Assembly: GCA_037833965.1 (NCBI GenBank)
Contig: AP031351.1
Span: forward strand, 29,586,501-29,650,500
DNA length: 64,000 nucleotides
Source of the DNA: Marchantia polymorpha subsp. ruderalis
Lineage: Eukaryota; Streptophyta; Marchantiopsida; Marchantiales; Marchantiaceae
Reading direction: 5' to 3'
Made by a program: the position numbers and the translations under genes. Shown piece after piece: positions 1 through 13,012 of this stretch (position 1 is the stretch's first letter; each line of letters begins with the position of its first letter). The notes beneath the pieces are model-generated. The model searched no databases. It saw nothing but the letters and a program-made list of their open reading frames with translations, and was not told the DNA's origin.

Positions 1-3000
1 TACGTGTCCCATTCTCACGCATATTAACAAGTGTGGACAAAGATTGCCTGGTCTGTCTTCACACCGAGTAAAAGATATACATTGTAACATGAAATAGTAG
101 TTTTACCAAAGCTCTCGAAGCTCATTTCCCAGGATGCGGGACCTGGCGGTACACGCCCTTTGAAACAGAATGATGGCGCTGTGGAACACCAACGACGACC
201 TGCGGGCTAGAGGTAGCCATGAACCGCCCCGAGTCCCGGTCCTTGTCGCCATGAGAACCGGAGGTAGACTGCAGCCGTAGAACCCTCCAACCGTGTCGGT
301 GGCAGGCAGGCCCGTACCCTCGGGACGGTCCCACAAAACGCACACAGTCGTGAACGCGTTCCTCAGCCAAGGCACGACCTTCGGTCCCCGTTTGGAAGGT
401 CCGTGTTCGCGACGCGGTCTTCTGCTGCTGCCGGTACATAAGAAATCGGTAACCACAGCAGCCGGTGACAGGACTTCCTTAGAGCTTACTTCTCTTCGAA
501 TCGCCAAGGGGATTAATTTACAGTCGTTCCCATTTGGCTCATTCGTTTCTCTAGCATGACACGTTCGTGTGTGACGTTCTAAGGGTTTCCTTGCTATCTG
601 GAGCTCTAAGGATGGATGACTTGTAGACCACATGGTCTCAATCCAGGATACAGAACTTCCTTTGGGAATTCAATTATGACTAACCTTTGATAGTAATCTT
701 GAGGACACTCACAAAAAGAGTTGGAGATTCTGAAATGAAAAAGGAATTTTTTCCCACAAAACCCAAGATAAATTGATGATTGACACTTCATGGAAAATAT
801 TGTACTGAATGAATAACTGACAGGTTTAATACAGCATAATTAAGTTGCTATTAGGAATCTCCAGATCTAATGACAAAGGACAAAAAATTGACCATATTTT
901 TCAGTTTCAGAACTTTCTCGCAATTCTCTAACACCGAGGCCGTTTCTGGGTTATATCAGCCGGAAGCCGATGATTTTTTCACCTCCACGAACCATTAACA
1001 GTCCTCTATTGCAATTTGGGAATAGTTTCTTCATAATGAATTTGATTATTTAGAGTCAACTTGATGACGTAGAAAAATGTGGGAATACCCCCATCAAATC
1101 AGACAATTTGAACACAGGGCGCTAGGCACATGATAAGAAGTAAATCAAAATATGTACTAGTGCATCGAATGGAGTTCCCTCAATTTCAGAGGGAGTCTTG
1201 TAATAGGCCATTTTTGTAGAGACCGTCCCTGAAATAAAAAAATAACCTGCAGTTTCTGTGGCTCATATGCACAGGAGATTATGTCTGAGATGGAGCTGAT
1301 ATTTTAAGCTGACTTATCACTAATTGTTCGCAAGGTTAATAGCGCAGATTAGCCCACATTCTGATTCCAGGCCTGGGCCACAATCATTTGGAGACCAGTC
1401 TGATGCAAAGGGATGGGAATGTTTGGCCTCGAATAAGTGGCAGAGTGGAGTGCGAGCTCGTGAAAGCGCAGCTCACATGGACGCTAGCTGGACCTCGAGG
1501 CGCTGTGGAGATGGGCGGTTTTGCCTGAAATATGTTGCAGATTAGTAGCTGGCCTCATGCAGCAAGTGAGAGGCTGGGAGCACATGTGTCTCTGTCTCTG
1601 TCTGTCTCTTCATGCATGCAGAGTGCGCACCCCGAGCATCTTTGTGAGACGAGTGAATGATTGATTGATTGGAGGAATGGGCTGCCAATTCGAGGGACTG
1701 GTGAGTTGCCGCGTTCAATCCTTAGCTCCGATGGCTGCGTGGTTTTATTATCCTTTGCAGTGCTGGCTTTCCGATTTGTACTATTGTAGGTGGTCCTCAG
1801 TCTTCACGCCGTCCATGCTCGAATCATCTCGACGCTTTTCTCGCAACTTTGCCTCTCGAGAATAGATTCTCGATGCCGTTTCTCACCTTCTGTGTTCAGA
1901 TTAAGTCCTCTCTGGTATTCGGAGCGTTTATTTCCAATCTAATCACCAAGTCCACAATCTGTAGCATGATCGACGGTGCACTCAGTTGCAAGTGGTAGAG
2001 AACTTCATCCCTCTGCGCAAGTTTTGGTACATCAGGTGAGTCGCTGAAGGCTACAGGGAAGCTTAGGCGACATAGAGTTTTCTGGACTTATCTGGTGGAG
2101 ATAGAATTATCTATAGAATAGAATTATCTCCTGTAAACAGATGTGATGTACGACGTTTCGATACTACAACTATTGGTTGCAAAGGACACCGGAGCAACTA
2201 CTGCTGCGTTCGGTTATGGCACAGCAATAGGGCGGCGAGGATTTGAAAGTGCAGGAAAAATGAACACTTTGCTGGTTTGACGCAAAATGTATATCACAGG
2301 TACGTTTCAATATGGATTACATGATCGTTTCAATGTACTGGCTCAGCTGTCAGGTATTAAACCAACGTCAAAATCTAAATTCACGTCCAGATTTCAAGTT
2401 CGGAAAATACATGAAAAATCGTTTCAATCCATTGACTCACTGTCATATGAAACCATCGTTATTGACTCAAATCACGTAAACAAACTGTGATTCTCCCTGC
2501 AAATACATTCGCGACAGAAGTGACCTCGTCTCAATCTTCAATCTGTTGATTGTGCTCAAGACGTGCAGATTGCGGGAGATATGGGGATTTCCAAAAGCAG
2601 CCTCATGAGCTAATACTCATAGTTTAATTGTGTTCATAGCCACGGCTGGTTTCCAATCGAATATTCATTCGATAATGTTCATCCTAATGGAGTGCGAAAC
2701 CTTCATACATCAACTCAATTTTGATACTAAGAGATCAAGAACCTGGACTTGAAATCAGATCATTCAAATATACAACTCAATGCTGGCGACACAAGAGTTT
2801 CTTGTTCGTGTACGATCGTGAGGATGACCGATGGAATTCAAGGGCTTCATCGGGTACGGCAACTTCCGAGAGAGCAACATGGAGAATTAGTGTAGAATAG
2901 TCACCATTATTCACCGAGTATAAAAGAAGCTTCTTGTGAGTACCACACGATCAATGGATGAGGGAAGGAATAGTAATGTCTGCTGTTTTAGCAGTTCACC

Positions 3001-4155
3001 ATTTCACTACAAGAACGGGAAAGGTCTCTGGAACATACTCCATGAGAAAGTTTTAACGACACAGAAAGAAAGGAAAGAATGAAAACCACTGAACGTACCG
3101 AAGAAGTTGAATGAATGAATGGTTGGAAGCAAAGAAAAGAAAAGCCAGTTGTGGGAAGGAAGGAATGAGAAAGTAAACATTCAAAAAAGAAGACGTGTGA
3201 TCCCAGTCAACGCTGTAGCAAAAGTCTACAGCTCAGAGTATCTGCATCAATTCAGCACCACTGTCACCCTTCGAAAGGTTTCAAATGACATGAAAGGTTG
3301 CAAAAAAAATTTGCAGCTTGACTGTAGATCTACTGCAGTGAGGGATCACATTCCACATGAAGCCTTAGTAAGTGAGGTACCTACGCTAGGAATCAGGCAG
3401 GGACGACTCGCACCAAGATTGATACTTGCAGGACAAGTGGGAAAGTACCATATTATGATTGAAAGTACCGACAAGGCTATCAGAGTCGCAAACGATGGTA
3501 AACAAAGTGTCAGAAGCATGAACAATTTATGGTGACCGTTTCGAGAGGCATTTCGCCTCTCGAAACCTCTCGAAACCTCTCGCAACCTCTGCTTCTTTTT
3601 GCGTGCCCTTATTCCATATGAAGTGTACGGGATGGCAAGAGTTGTTTGCCGCGCTTTGTTTGATGAAGAAGCCAGTCTTACTCAAGTTCATATGGTACAA
3701 AGACTTTTCACAGCGAAGATTATTCGTTGCCCTCTTTCAGTTGCATGCAGGTGAGATCATTGCAGATTGCAGATTTTCCCTGTTCTTAGATCCTTCAGAT
3801 TTCTCACGTGCCTCCGAAGAATTTCATTACATTTCCTACTGTACAAAAGAGTTGAACCAGGTCTAGATTTCTAAACTGGCAATTGCCTTGTTTGATGTAC
3901 ATACCTAATACCCCTCATCTGCTCTTGTATCTTTGGGCAGACGTTCACTCTAGATCGTGTCAAAACGTCAGAAATTGGCAAAAGATGGGGTTCTGTTTCC
4001 ACGCATCTATGAGACTCTATTTCAAGTTCATCCTACGTTCACTTGGAGCTTTGACTTTGCAAAACCCTAATATATGCTTAACCGAGTGCACCCAGTCAGT
4101 CAAAATTACTGGGACCCTGAGTACGCATAGTCTGCAAGAGAGGACCGGTTGTTTT
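1..4155. other. Intergenic region, no recognised gene
   Basis: Mixed-composition DNA. Positions 100-640 are GC-richer than their surroundings and have overlapping open frames of 88-176 codons on both strands, but none reads as a protein family I know and no splice-consistent gene emerges. A 138-codon open frame at 3119-3535 (+) is lysine/arginine-rich, ends just before a hairpin, and also has no recognised domain. The part next to 4155 should contain the 3' UTR of the minus-strand HAD gene. I see no RNA gene here. Confidence 0.5.
3539..3595. repeat. Perfect hairpin followed by short tandem repeats
   Basis: An 11-bp perfect inverted repeat (TTTCGAGAGGC at 3539-3549 and GCCTCTCGAAA at 3555-3565) encloses a 5-base loop. 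It is followed by further copies of the arm motif ACCTCTCG/AACCTCTCG to about 3595. Function is unknown. It lies just after the stop of a 138-codon open frame, so it may be the end of a transcript or a remnant of a small element. Confidence 0.6.
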
Positions 4156-6636
4156 CTAACTTTGATCACATACGACTTTAGAAGAGAAGCTCACTTCAGG
4201 TTGGAGGCTGCACCCACATGCCACGAGCTCCTTCTCTAAAGTTTCAGCATTTTGGAACTGGATTGCCAACATTCCCACCTTCGCTGCTGCTTCTATATTC
4301 CGTGGCCTGTATTGGTCATCAATCAGACCCAGAATGAGGACACATTTTGAGTCTCCTGTCGTTAGAAAAAACGAGCTCAGAAATCACAACTAAGTGTACG
4401 ACAACCTGACGAGTGGGGACAGATGGCTTACTGGTCATCGACGAATATACACTCTGACGGCTGAACACCCAAGTGCTCTGCAGCGTCCAAGTATGCTTGA
4501 TGATCTGGTTTTCTTAAGCCTGTGCATTCAGAAGTGCATGTCAAGTAGACGCTCGTCAGGTTTGCGTCATATATGTTGTGAGCTGTACAAAAGCTAACTT
4601 TAGGCCAGTCGGATGAAGCAAGCAGAGGGAAGGGAATCATGAGAAAACAAACTCTCTTGACCAGCGAGAAAATTTTACCTGAGTGGCAGGATACAAAAGT
4701 CCAGGGCAGGTACTGGGATAATTTCAGTTTGTTTTCAATCATAGTGTACCTACAGAAACGCAGCTGAGGTGTTACTTTGTCGCTGAATTGCCTTTCACAG
4801 CCACGAAATAACTTGGTCAACAAGAGAAGATCATGAAAGTTCAGAATCTTGGAGAGGGTAATGCGAGGTCTTTACCAGCTGGGATAGTTGCTGAAAGCGT
4901 GCATCTCAAAACCTGCACCTTTCAAACGCTGCAAGAGGGTCGCCATTCCATCTAAATACTCATAACCGCTTGACATACATTGTTTTAATCCTGCAAACCA
5001 GATGAGTGTGAGGACCTCGACACGAGTTTCGTAATCTCTCCGATCAGATGCACCATGTGCACAATAGAATGTAGTCCATGTCAAGTACTAAACTGTTCCA
5101 CATGCATCCGGACATGCGCCCCTCTAGGACTGGTCTTCTGCAGAAACCTTACAAACGCTGGGGAGAGAATGAGAAACATTGGGTTTATGTAATTACTACA
5201 AGAGACGAACGTACTGCGAGTAGTGAGTGCTGAGGCGGAGGAAGTACTAGGTATGCAAGTCCAATTTCACTGATTTAGTTCAAAAACGCCCGTGTTCAAG
5301 AAGAGCGTATCAACAACATTGTCCGAGTAGCCTACATAAATACTAGATTTAAAATGTCCTCCCTCGTCTCTAGTTTGGTGAGTGAGGGAGGCCGTGATAA
5401 AAAGAAATAAAAGTAAGCAACAATTCCGGCTCAGTACCAACATTTAAAACCAGAGAGACGGATATTCGATGCACAACACGCCGATTACGTTCAATTTTTA
5501 CTCAGGTCAGGTGAAAGGTTCTAAGTTTCATGATAATCACTTCAAATTGGTAAAGGCTCTCAGGCGAAGATTACACACCTTCGTAATCATACTCTCTTCC
5601 GTCCTGGAAAAAGCTCGCAGCGAATTCTTCCTGGAGTTACTGGAGTCGATAAATTAGTTCCTTGATCATGAACAGAGAGCTTTTCAATCATGACAACTTG
5701 CGACCAAATCACTGCGACTTCGAACACCTTCAAAGGCCTATCTTATTCTAACTCATCGCAGCCAAAACTCAAAATGGATTGGAATGAACTGACGGACCTC
5801 ACTCAATAAGCCCTTTTCAAACTCAATCCAAGCTGTGGGATGTTTAGCGGCTAAGAGCTCCTTGAAAGTGAATCTGTAAATATGCAACATCCTTGCATCA
5901 GACTTTGCGCGAAAAAAAAGTACCTGACCGCTTCCTGTCAAAAAACAACTTCTAATCATCTAATTCAGATACAGAGAAGCATCACCCTACTGCAAGCTCA
6001 CAACACTTGTACCAAAAGTGTTGTGACACAACTAGTGGAACTTGCCCCGCAGGACAGAAGCATAAAACAGTCAGAGCTCTTCAATTCCCAGAAAGCACGA
6101 CTGAGCTACCTTCCCGAATTGTTCTATAATCCCAAATCAAAATCAATCAATCAATCTCTCTCTCTCTCTCTCTCTCTCTAAAGTCAGTAAATGGAAAACA
6201 CGCAGCTAGACAGTCTACCTGATTCTCCACCACACTCAGTATTGTACCCCAAGCTTGAGAAACGGCAAATTTATGACGCCATGTGCATGTCTCCTAATTC
6301 ATCGGTTAGAGTGAGTGAGTGCATGGAAGCAACTCCGACTGTACACGATGTGCACAACGGAGAATTCCAACACGCCAACTTCGGAAGACAGGAGGAAGGA
6401 GCAACCAACCCGAAGTATGCAGGCATTCGGTCATGAAAGGGATCGCGGACGATGGTGCCCATCACATCGAACAGGATAACAGGGCGCCGTATCTGCACGA
6501 CGCCGGGCTGGTTCGACAAGCGACTAACATTACTCCGAATCGGCATTGGAATCCTCGCGGCGATTGACGACACGTTCAAACAGGCAACCTGCATCTTTAT
6601 CACGGGAAGTGAAGGGGAATTTATAAAGCTGGGCAT
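4156..6636 (-). CDS. HAD-superfamily hydrolase, probable plastid protein (FMN hydrolase FHY1-like)
   Basis: Seven exons: 6410-6636, 5798-5873, 5579-5630, 4876-4990, 4679-4749, 4432-4519 and 4156-4306. All introns are GT-AG and the exons sum to 780 bp (259 residues). The open frame extends upstream of 6636 but only with a TTG, so I take the ATG at 6636 (a second ATG is at 6594). The first ~50 residues are Ser/Arg-rich with few acids, like a plastid transit peptide. HAD motifs are in order: motif I FDVMGT (nucleophile Asp57), motif II Ser152 in HAFSNYP, motif III Lys184 in RKPD, motif IV Asp208-Asp209. The FKELL...HPTAWIEFEKG cap region resembles, from memory, plant plastid HAD proteins such as Arabidopsis FMN hydrolase FHY1. 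Those dephosphorylate a small phosphate ester, but the substrate here is inferred. Residue 59 is Met where most HAD phosphatases have the second Asp. Confidence 0.88.
6155..6179. repeat. CT dinucleotide microsatellite
   Basis: About twelve TC units in a row, inside intron 1 of the minus-strand HAD gene, directly after a short ATCA repeat. It would read as GA repeats in the transcript. Confidence 0.85.
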
Positions 6637-8230
6637 TTGTACAGCTCGCGAACAAAATCTCCCGCCACTGCAACACTGCCCCTCAACTTCGCCCAATCGA
6701 TTAGAAAATTACTCCATTGCCCCTGCGCTGACACGGCACAGACATTCATTCGGTTCCTCCGGATTCCTGTACCTCAGGCTGAGATTCATCGCCCGGTCTG
6801 ACCCCCTACTCCAACTCCCTCTCACTGGTGGTGCCGCTGACTCACAACCTGTGGCTACGGGCAGACAAAGATCTTTCAGTACTCTTGTCGGCATTCACCA
6901 TGAATGCTCACGCAATTCCACACGTCGCCTGACGCCTGCTCGGAATCCGTGGCCGCAGTGAACACACCCAATCCTCAGGGTTTCCCCAGTTTGTGGCTGC
7001 AAACGAGAAACTTGCAAAACCAGAACTCTGCACCTCGCTCAGGAATCCGGATATTTGTTCTGCGGTGCTTCCATGATTCCCTCTTGCGGCCAATTCTAGC
7101 ATCCCGCCTCTACCACAGTTCCCTCTTCCTGTGGGTCAGAGAGTTGGGACGTTCTTCCCTTGTTTCAATTTCTCGTTACTGTCAATCGCGACAGCAAAGA
7201 GCTAGCAGGTCCGACAACTTAGAAGCCCCATATAGCAAATAGATTCCCATGTCCAGTCCTGACTGCTGCTATTGGTGGCATCAACATTCAATCACCTGGT
7301 TGACTTAATTGGTCAGTGTCTGGAGGAGGGATCTAAATCTGGTCTCACGACTTTGGCCCTCGTCGAATCATGAAGTGTAATGTGTGTGACAACAGAGAAA
7401 CCATCAAGGGAACAGCTCTTCTCACCTTCTCAGTTCACTTTTCCCCTGTTTGCCATAATCTGGAGACAGATCAATGAAATCATTTCATCTTACTCTTCCT
7501 CTGTTCTGGAGGCTGTGTACAAACTGCTCCAGCGCCTGGCTGGAATTCAGTATTCAACGGCACGGTTTGTAGTTGCTTCCTGAGCTGATGATAACTCTTT
7601 GGGCGGTAGATGGAAGAATGAAAATGGTATCCACATTCCGATTGTGAAGCATTGAGATTTTATTTCAGGACGGCCATGTTTCAGCTGCACTTGAGAAGCG
7701 TACTTTACACTCACGAGCGATGTTCATTCATGGGGAACATAACACAACAGGGACTTAAGTTTAATATGCGCTACAAGATCGAGCTTAGTCCTAGTTCTCA
7801 GATAGTCCACCTTCTGTACTATTTAGAGAGCTACATATCAAATGTGTTGCTCGTTGATCGTCATTCTGGGTTCTAGTTCGACGTTCTCTAGTTTTGCAGG
7901 GAACCAGCGTTACGACTGGAGCTTCGTTCCACTTTGACCTCCTCCGCTATGATTGCTTTTTCGTGGGCGTGAACGAATCCAAGGAACGCAAAGGCAATCA
8001 CTGAACGAGTCGAAATGTATACATATATTTATATTTTTTTATGATTCTATTTTTTAAAAATAATTAAATTTTATATTATTTAGATTAAATAATTTAAGCA
8101 AGCAATACTATATCGTCTAAGGTGATTTTTTTAATATTTATAGCTTTCGCTAATAAATTTCAAATAATGAATATTTTTTCATTAGAATAATCTACACAAA
8201 GAGTACAAATTGTAATCTACGGAATCCAGA
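6637..8230. other. Upstream region of the HAD gene, no recognised gene
   Basis: The first ~600 bases (to about 7250) are GC-richer and have short open frames on both strands, probably the promoter and 5' UTR of the minus-strand HAD gene. From about 8010 the DNA turns sharply AT-rich. The frames at 7380-7583 and 7652-7876 (+) match no family I know. Confidence 0.45.
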
Positions 8231-8480
8231 AAATCTAGGTACATTGTATATATTGGTTAATACAATACAAAAACGTATTTACTACATATTTTGGATGTGC
8301 TGCGGGGTACCTAATGTGATGGAATTCCCCGCATCGTCCTAAGCAGTACAAAATCTAATCCAGACTAGAAAAATATAGGTATATTGTATATATTTTTTAA
8401 TAAAATACAAAGACGTATTTACTACATAGTTTGGATATGTTGCGGGGTACCTAATGTGATGGAATTTCCCACAAAGTCCT
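8231..8480. repeat. Direct duplication, ~110-bp copies
   Basis: Two diverged copies at about 8231-8340 and 8371-8480, offset 140 bp. Both contain the run GCGGGGTACCTAATGTGATG. Differences are mostly C/T and G/A, as expected for decayed methylated DNA. No protein is recognised. Likely part of an old repeat element. Confidence 0.8.
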
Positions 8481-8622
8481 ACGTAGGACTCTGGGGGGAA
8501 ATCCTTTCACATATGTTACACGCACTCTACACTCTAATTGCACTTTTCGCCACGTAGGATTCTGGGACATTCCTTTCTCATATGATACACGCGCTCTAAT
8601 CTCGAATTGCACTTTTCGCGTC
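8481..8622. repeat. Second, adjacent direct duplication, ~71-bp unit
   Basis: Two copies beginning at ACGTAGGACT (8481) and ACGTAGGATT (8552), offset 71 bp, each ending near TGCACTTTTCG. On the minus strand the two copies give a repeated open peptide beginning RKVQ, but the surrounding 75-codon frame has no known homologue and I do not call it a gene. Confidence 0.7.
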
Positions 8623-10700
8623 ACCCTGTCACAGTTGCATGCGGAATTATGAATACAGTTCTGAATGCCCTTACACAATTTGAGAATGCTCAGAAAGAGT
8701 TGATTAAAACTAAGAGCCTTTAAGAATTGACATCCTCAGAAACATCATGAGGATCATTGGACTGTGCATGAAACGTGACCGAAAGCTGCGTGCATGAAAT
8801 GTCTTAATAACCTAGGTCTGCACGCTAGAATATGCTCAAAAGCATTTTAAAGTGAGAGTAAGATCTGATGAGAGAAGTAACCAACCTGAAAACCAAAATC
8901 ACAAAACCTCTACTGCGTTTGAAGTGAATACATGTTCCTTACTGACGAGCCAAATTGTTCTCTAACTGCGGGCCTACTCCACTGAAATCGTTAAACTCCC
9001 AACAAGAAAGAGAACAAGCAGTCAGTTTGTTGCTATACGAATGACACGTGTATAGCCTGGATAAGAAAATAGGTGAGAACTGCCTTGTATGGAATGCCGA
9101 AATCCATGTCATATTTGTCTTCTGGAAAAGCAGATATGGACTAGCTTTTCTGCTCCTCACATGTTCGACAATATGAAAATGATATGAATAATCATATATA
9201 TGGCCTTTTGGTGGAACTTCAAGATTCTAGGGGATGAAGTGTAAATGTCTAAAGTTTTTCTCAACCCAAGTTCAACCCCGAATTATTTACTTTTTAAAAG
9301 CATCCCGTTGTGATCCAGGTTCATGATGTGTTGATGTTGTGATTTAGAGATTTGTCAAGGGTCATTTTTTCTTTTCCGTGTATGAATGTAGAAGATTCAA
9401 GTTTTTAGGTTTAATTTGAGTATTGGATAAGACTATGGAGGAGTATAAAGTCAATCATTATAAGATAGTAGTCTGGAATTTGAAGATTTTATAATTTATT
9501 TTCTCAAGTATCATGGATCTTTTGAATATCTCTTATGGAAATATCAATTAAAAATCATTTGGACGATATTTTCTTAGTTTATAAAATAAAATAACATTTT
9601 GAGGTTTATTCAATGCGGAGTTTGATGACATACCAATGGAGTTTTAAACAATGAGTTAGTAATCATATAAAAAATCCGTGTGTATGTTAAATCATAAGTC
9701 AAGTTTAGTTCTCATCGTGTTTTTTGATGTACACATGAACAATCTGTGAGTTGAAAATAATATCTATCATAGTATCTATTCACAAATCACGGGAAGATTA
9801 TAATGGGAAGATTCTAGATGTTGAGATTTTTTCTATTTTGATTCATTAAAGTAAATTAAGCTTATAATGTTAGAGTTTAGTGATTTTTTTCTCTATCATA
9901 ATTTTATAATAATTTATTATGCATATATTTATAAGATGGATGAACCTATAATTTTTATGAAACAAAAATTAATAATGAAGATTGATGATTAGACCTCTGC
10001 TAATTGGACATTTATCAAATTTTTCATAAATCAATTCATCATGGCATCAGTCAAATTATGACAAATGTGAACCACAGTTTTAAATTGCTTGAATTTGCTA
10101 GAATTGTTTACAATGCATGATGTACTCGAGTAACATATTCATTAACACATGTACTCCTCTTTCTCCCAGCTAACCGTGGAAAAATCACTCTCCATAAACA
10201 TGGTAGTATGATATACATTAGCAAATATTATAGCAAACGTACACAATTTGGAAAATTGTGGTTCAAAAGAATTCCATGCTTCATGAAAGTTGACGGAATC
10301 TGGCATTTAATCAACTGTTTCATGAAGTACATCTTCTCTTTGATAAACAATCCACAAATTTATTTGTTTGTTTTAGTATGTCAATGCAATCATTACCAAG
10401 TTTTTATCAATGCGAGATCAGAATCTGATGATGAGGTCCACTAAGCTTGATGCAAACATGGTCGCAAATTCGCGAGTAAGACATGGAGGTTAAGACGTTG
10501 CCGATGCATTGTTATCATTCCTTTCTGGCTTGATCGCATGTATTTTGGCTGTCAAATTAACAACTAGGTTTCTAGCACAACAAACCACAACATTCTTCTC
10601 AGCAACAACAACAAGCCATCTTTTTTATATCATCTAATGTCTTGGGCACGTCACAGAATTACAAAGTACACTTTTTAAATTGCAAATTGAACAAGATCAA
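8623..10700. other. AT-rich intergenic DNA, no recognised gene
   Basis: Low-complexity AT-rich sequence with only short open frames, such as a 78-codon frame at 10208-10444 (+) with no recognised domain. The texture suggests decayed repeats. I see no RNA gene or intact coding sequence. Confidence 0.5.
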
Positions 10701-12160
10701 GACATTTGATGTTGTAACGGTTTTTACAAGATTGACAAGAACGTTGTTATGCACTTTGTTTGAGGCTGTGGTTTGTTTATTGCAATTTGATAGCTTGTCT
10801 AAAGTTGAGAAGAGCTAAAGCTTGTCAAGTCATAATTCTTTGATGTATATATTCAACAATGCAACAAAGATGGGTTGAAAATCTAATCAACACTTTCTCT
10901 AATGATAACCAATAAGTCATAGCGATCTTTAGATATTCACATTGCATTTTGTTGATCAAGTTTCATTATCCACGCAGGTATCAAATGGTGGTAGTTAACG
11001 TCAAACAAATTTTTTGTTGAAACATACAAGAATAACAGCTTGAACAACAATATCAAGTTGATGTGCACCACACCAGTTGCAATGCAAGTAGCAATCTTCT
11101 TTTTCAACTCGAATAGAAACACAAATCACTATTATATGAACTTGGTCGGTCATATTCTTGATACCATCAACACATGTTGATAATATGTATCACCAAGACA
11201 AAAAAATTGCATCCATAGTCTTCTCGGATGTCTCGAACAAATTATCTCTGATGTGCTGTCCGTAAAGAGAACAATAACATAAATGGAAGCAATACAGCTT
11301 GAATATTATAACAAATCTCATTCAAACGTCAAAATATGAAGTGCTTTCAACAGTTGATGAATCGAATCAACATATTAGATCCAGCAACTAGCAAGTAATT
11401 TGTTGAATTTTTGAAGTCAAACGACGGCAGCAATTCGAACATATGATGATATTTTTGTCTCATTGCATTTGCCAAGATAACTAAGAGTCATTATTTTGCG
11501 TGCATACTCCACTTAGAACAAAGTTAACATTAACAAAAAGCTAAGACCAACTATCTTAATAACAAGCTTGAAAAGCTTGATGTTCTTGATATGAACTTAA
11601 TAATCTACAATCATATTATCATAATTGCTCGCTCAAAAATCTCAACGTCCTATCAATAAAAATATCTTCAACCTGGAGATCAAATAGAAGTTTACGTATA
11701 ATCGTATCAACGATGTTTACATTTATAAAAATATCTTCAACCTGGAGATCAAATAGAAGTTTACGTATAATCGTATCAACGATGTTTACATTTATGTCAA
11801 AATACAACCAATCATCCGACTCAACAAAATGAGAATGTATAGGATTCACTAAAGCAATGTCATCAGATAAAGTTTGCTTGACATATATTGGCACAGCACA
11901 ACACTCATTACATTTCGGCTAGTGTTGGCTTTGAGATGCTTTGAGTACAGTTTCATGTCGATATGAAACCTTGAAGTATTTTTTGATTCTAGCATACTTG
12001 AGCTTTTGTTTGAACTTTTTTTATGGTACCCTATTTGACAAGAGCAACACAAAACTAATGTAACGACACTTGACAATGGTTTTCGCGTCAAGATGTTCAG
12101 CCCATTTGTAAATTTGTTAGCAAAATTAAATGAAGTTTTGTGCTTCTTTGATGACATTTC
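10700..12160 (-). pseudogene. Decayed hAT-like transposase with BED-type zinc finger
   Basis: Read on the minus strand from about 12157. The N-terminal piece has LNILTRKPLSS, then a CxxC (near LCCSC) and spaced histidines like a BED-type zinc finger. A following frame (about 11894-11619) holds VNPIHSHF and a Leu/Ile-rich stretch. Near 11080-11050 another frame reads CNWCGAHQLDIVVQA, very close to the conserved W/CGAHQLDLVVQ stretch of hAT-like transposases common in plant and oomycete genomes. Frames change repeatedly and stops interrupt, so it is dead. Borders and terminal repeats were not identified. The family name rests on remembered motif patterns. Confidence 0.65.
11656..11793. repeat. 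Exact 69-bp tandem duplication inside the decayed transposase
   Basis: Two adjacent copies, 11656-11724 and 11725-11793, offset exactly 69 bp and nearly identical. Because 69 is a multiple of three, the minus-strand frame is kept and simply gains 23 codons (the peptide NIVDTIIRKLLFDLQ appears twice). The lack of differences says the duplication is young compared with the decay around it. Confidence 0.9.
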
Positions 12161-13004
12161 ATTGATAACAATTCTTCAACAGCAAAAAAAATGAACATCA
12201 AGAACACTCTAGGAATAGATAAAAGTAAAAGTGGATTTGGATTTCCAATCTTGTCTATGGCAAAAAAAAGAGATGCAATAGCAATTCTTCACCGGTGGTT
12301 GTTGTTGAAAAGTAGTTTTTTGTTTGTTTGACAACAACGGACAAGAGTATTTGCCGACTCAGATTTTCAATTTTATTTATGTCATTCTGCAAATAATATT
12401 TATGATAAATTTGACTTGAGCACCTTTCAGTGTTATATTTGAAAAGTCATGTTCATCAACAATACATACCAAATTTTCACATGTTTTTGTAGATTCACAT
12501 TTTTTACTCAAAGATTTTAATTTTTTTCTTTTTTACGTTAATTAGTAATTTTATACTTTAAGTGTTACTTTTTTTAAGTGAATAAATATACTTTAAAATG
12601 CACACTTTATGCTTGAAAGCATGAATTCTTTAACATTATTTTATCATACAATATTGTAATTTGAATATGAAAAAAACCAATTTGAAAATTAATTTAATAT
12701 GTTATTCTATTTAAATCAAACTTTTCTATTGCTAAAAATGTTATATATATACCTTTTTTTAAAAGTACATAAAATTTTAAATAAATAAATAATTATATAA
12801 TATATGTAAAAACTCATCAATTATGAATTTTTTTCACTTTATAAATTTCTTAGATACTAAATTTTATTTCTGAATCAAAAAAATTCAAACTTTTTTGAAA
12901 TATGTTTCATATACTACGATGATGATAGTATATCTAATTTATTCAAAATGTATTTTTTTATCTCAAGTGTTACTTATGTCTAATATCATGAATGAGATTC
13001 AAAG
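12161..13004. other. AT-rich intergenic DNA
   Basis: Very AT-rich with many A and T runs. No open frame of note, no RNA gene, no clear repeat borders seen. Confidence 0.5.
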
Positions 13005-13012
13005 TACACAAC

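Noticed and set aside
103..633. Open frame of 176 codons on the minus strand, overlapping others on both strands
   Set aside because: GC-rich DNA gives several long overlapping frames here. None matches a known family and no splice structure supports a choice.
6452..6961. 169-codon plus-strand frame opposite the first exon of the HAD gene
   Set aside because: Shadow of the real minus-strand exon and its GC-rich upstream region; no domain.
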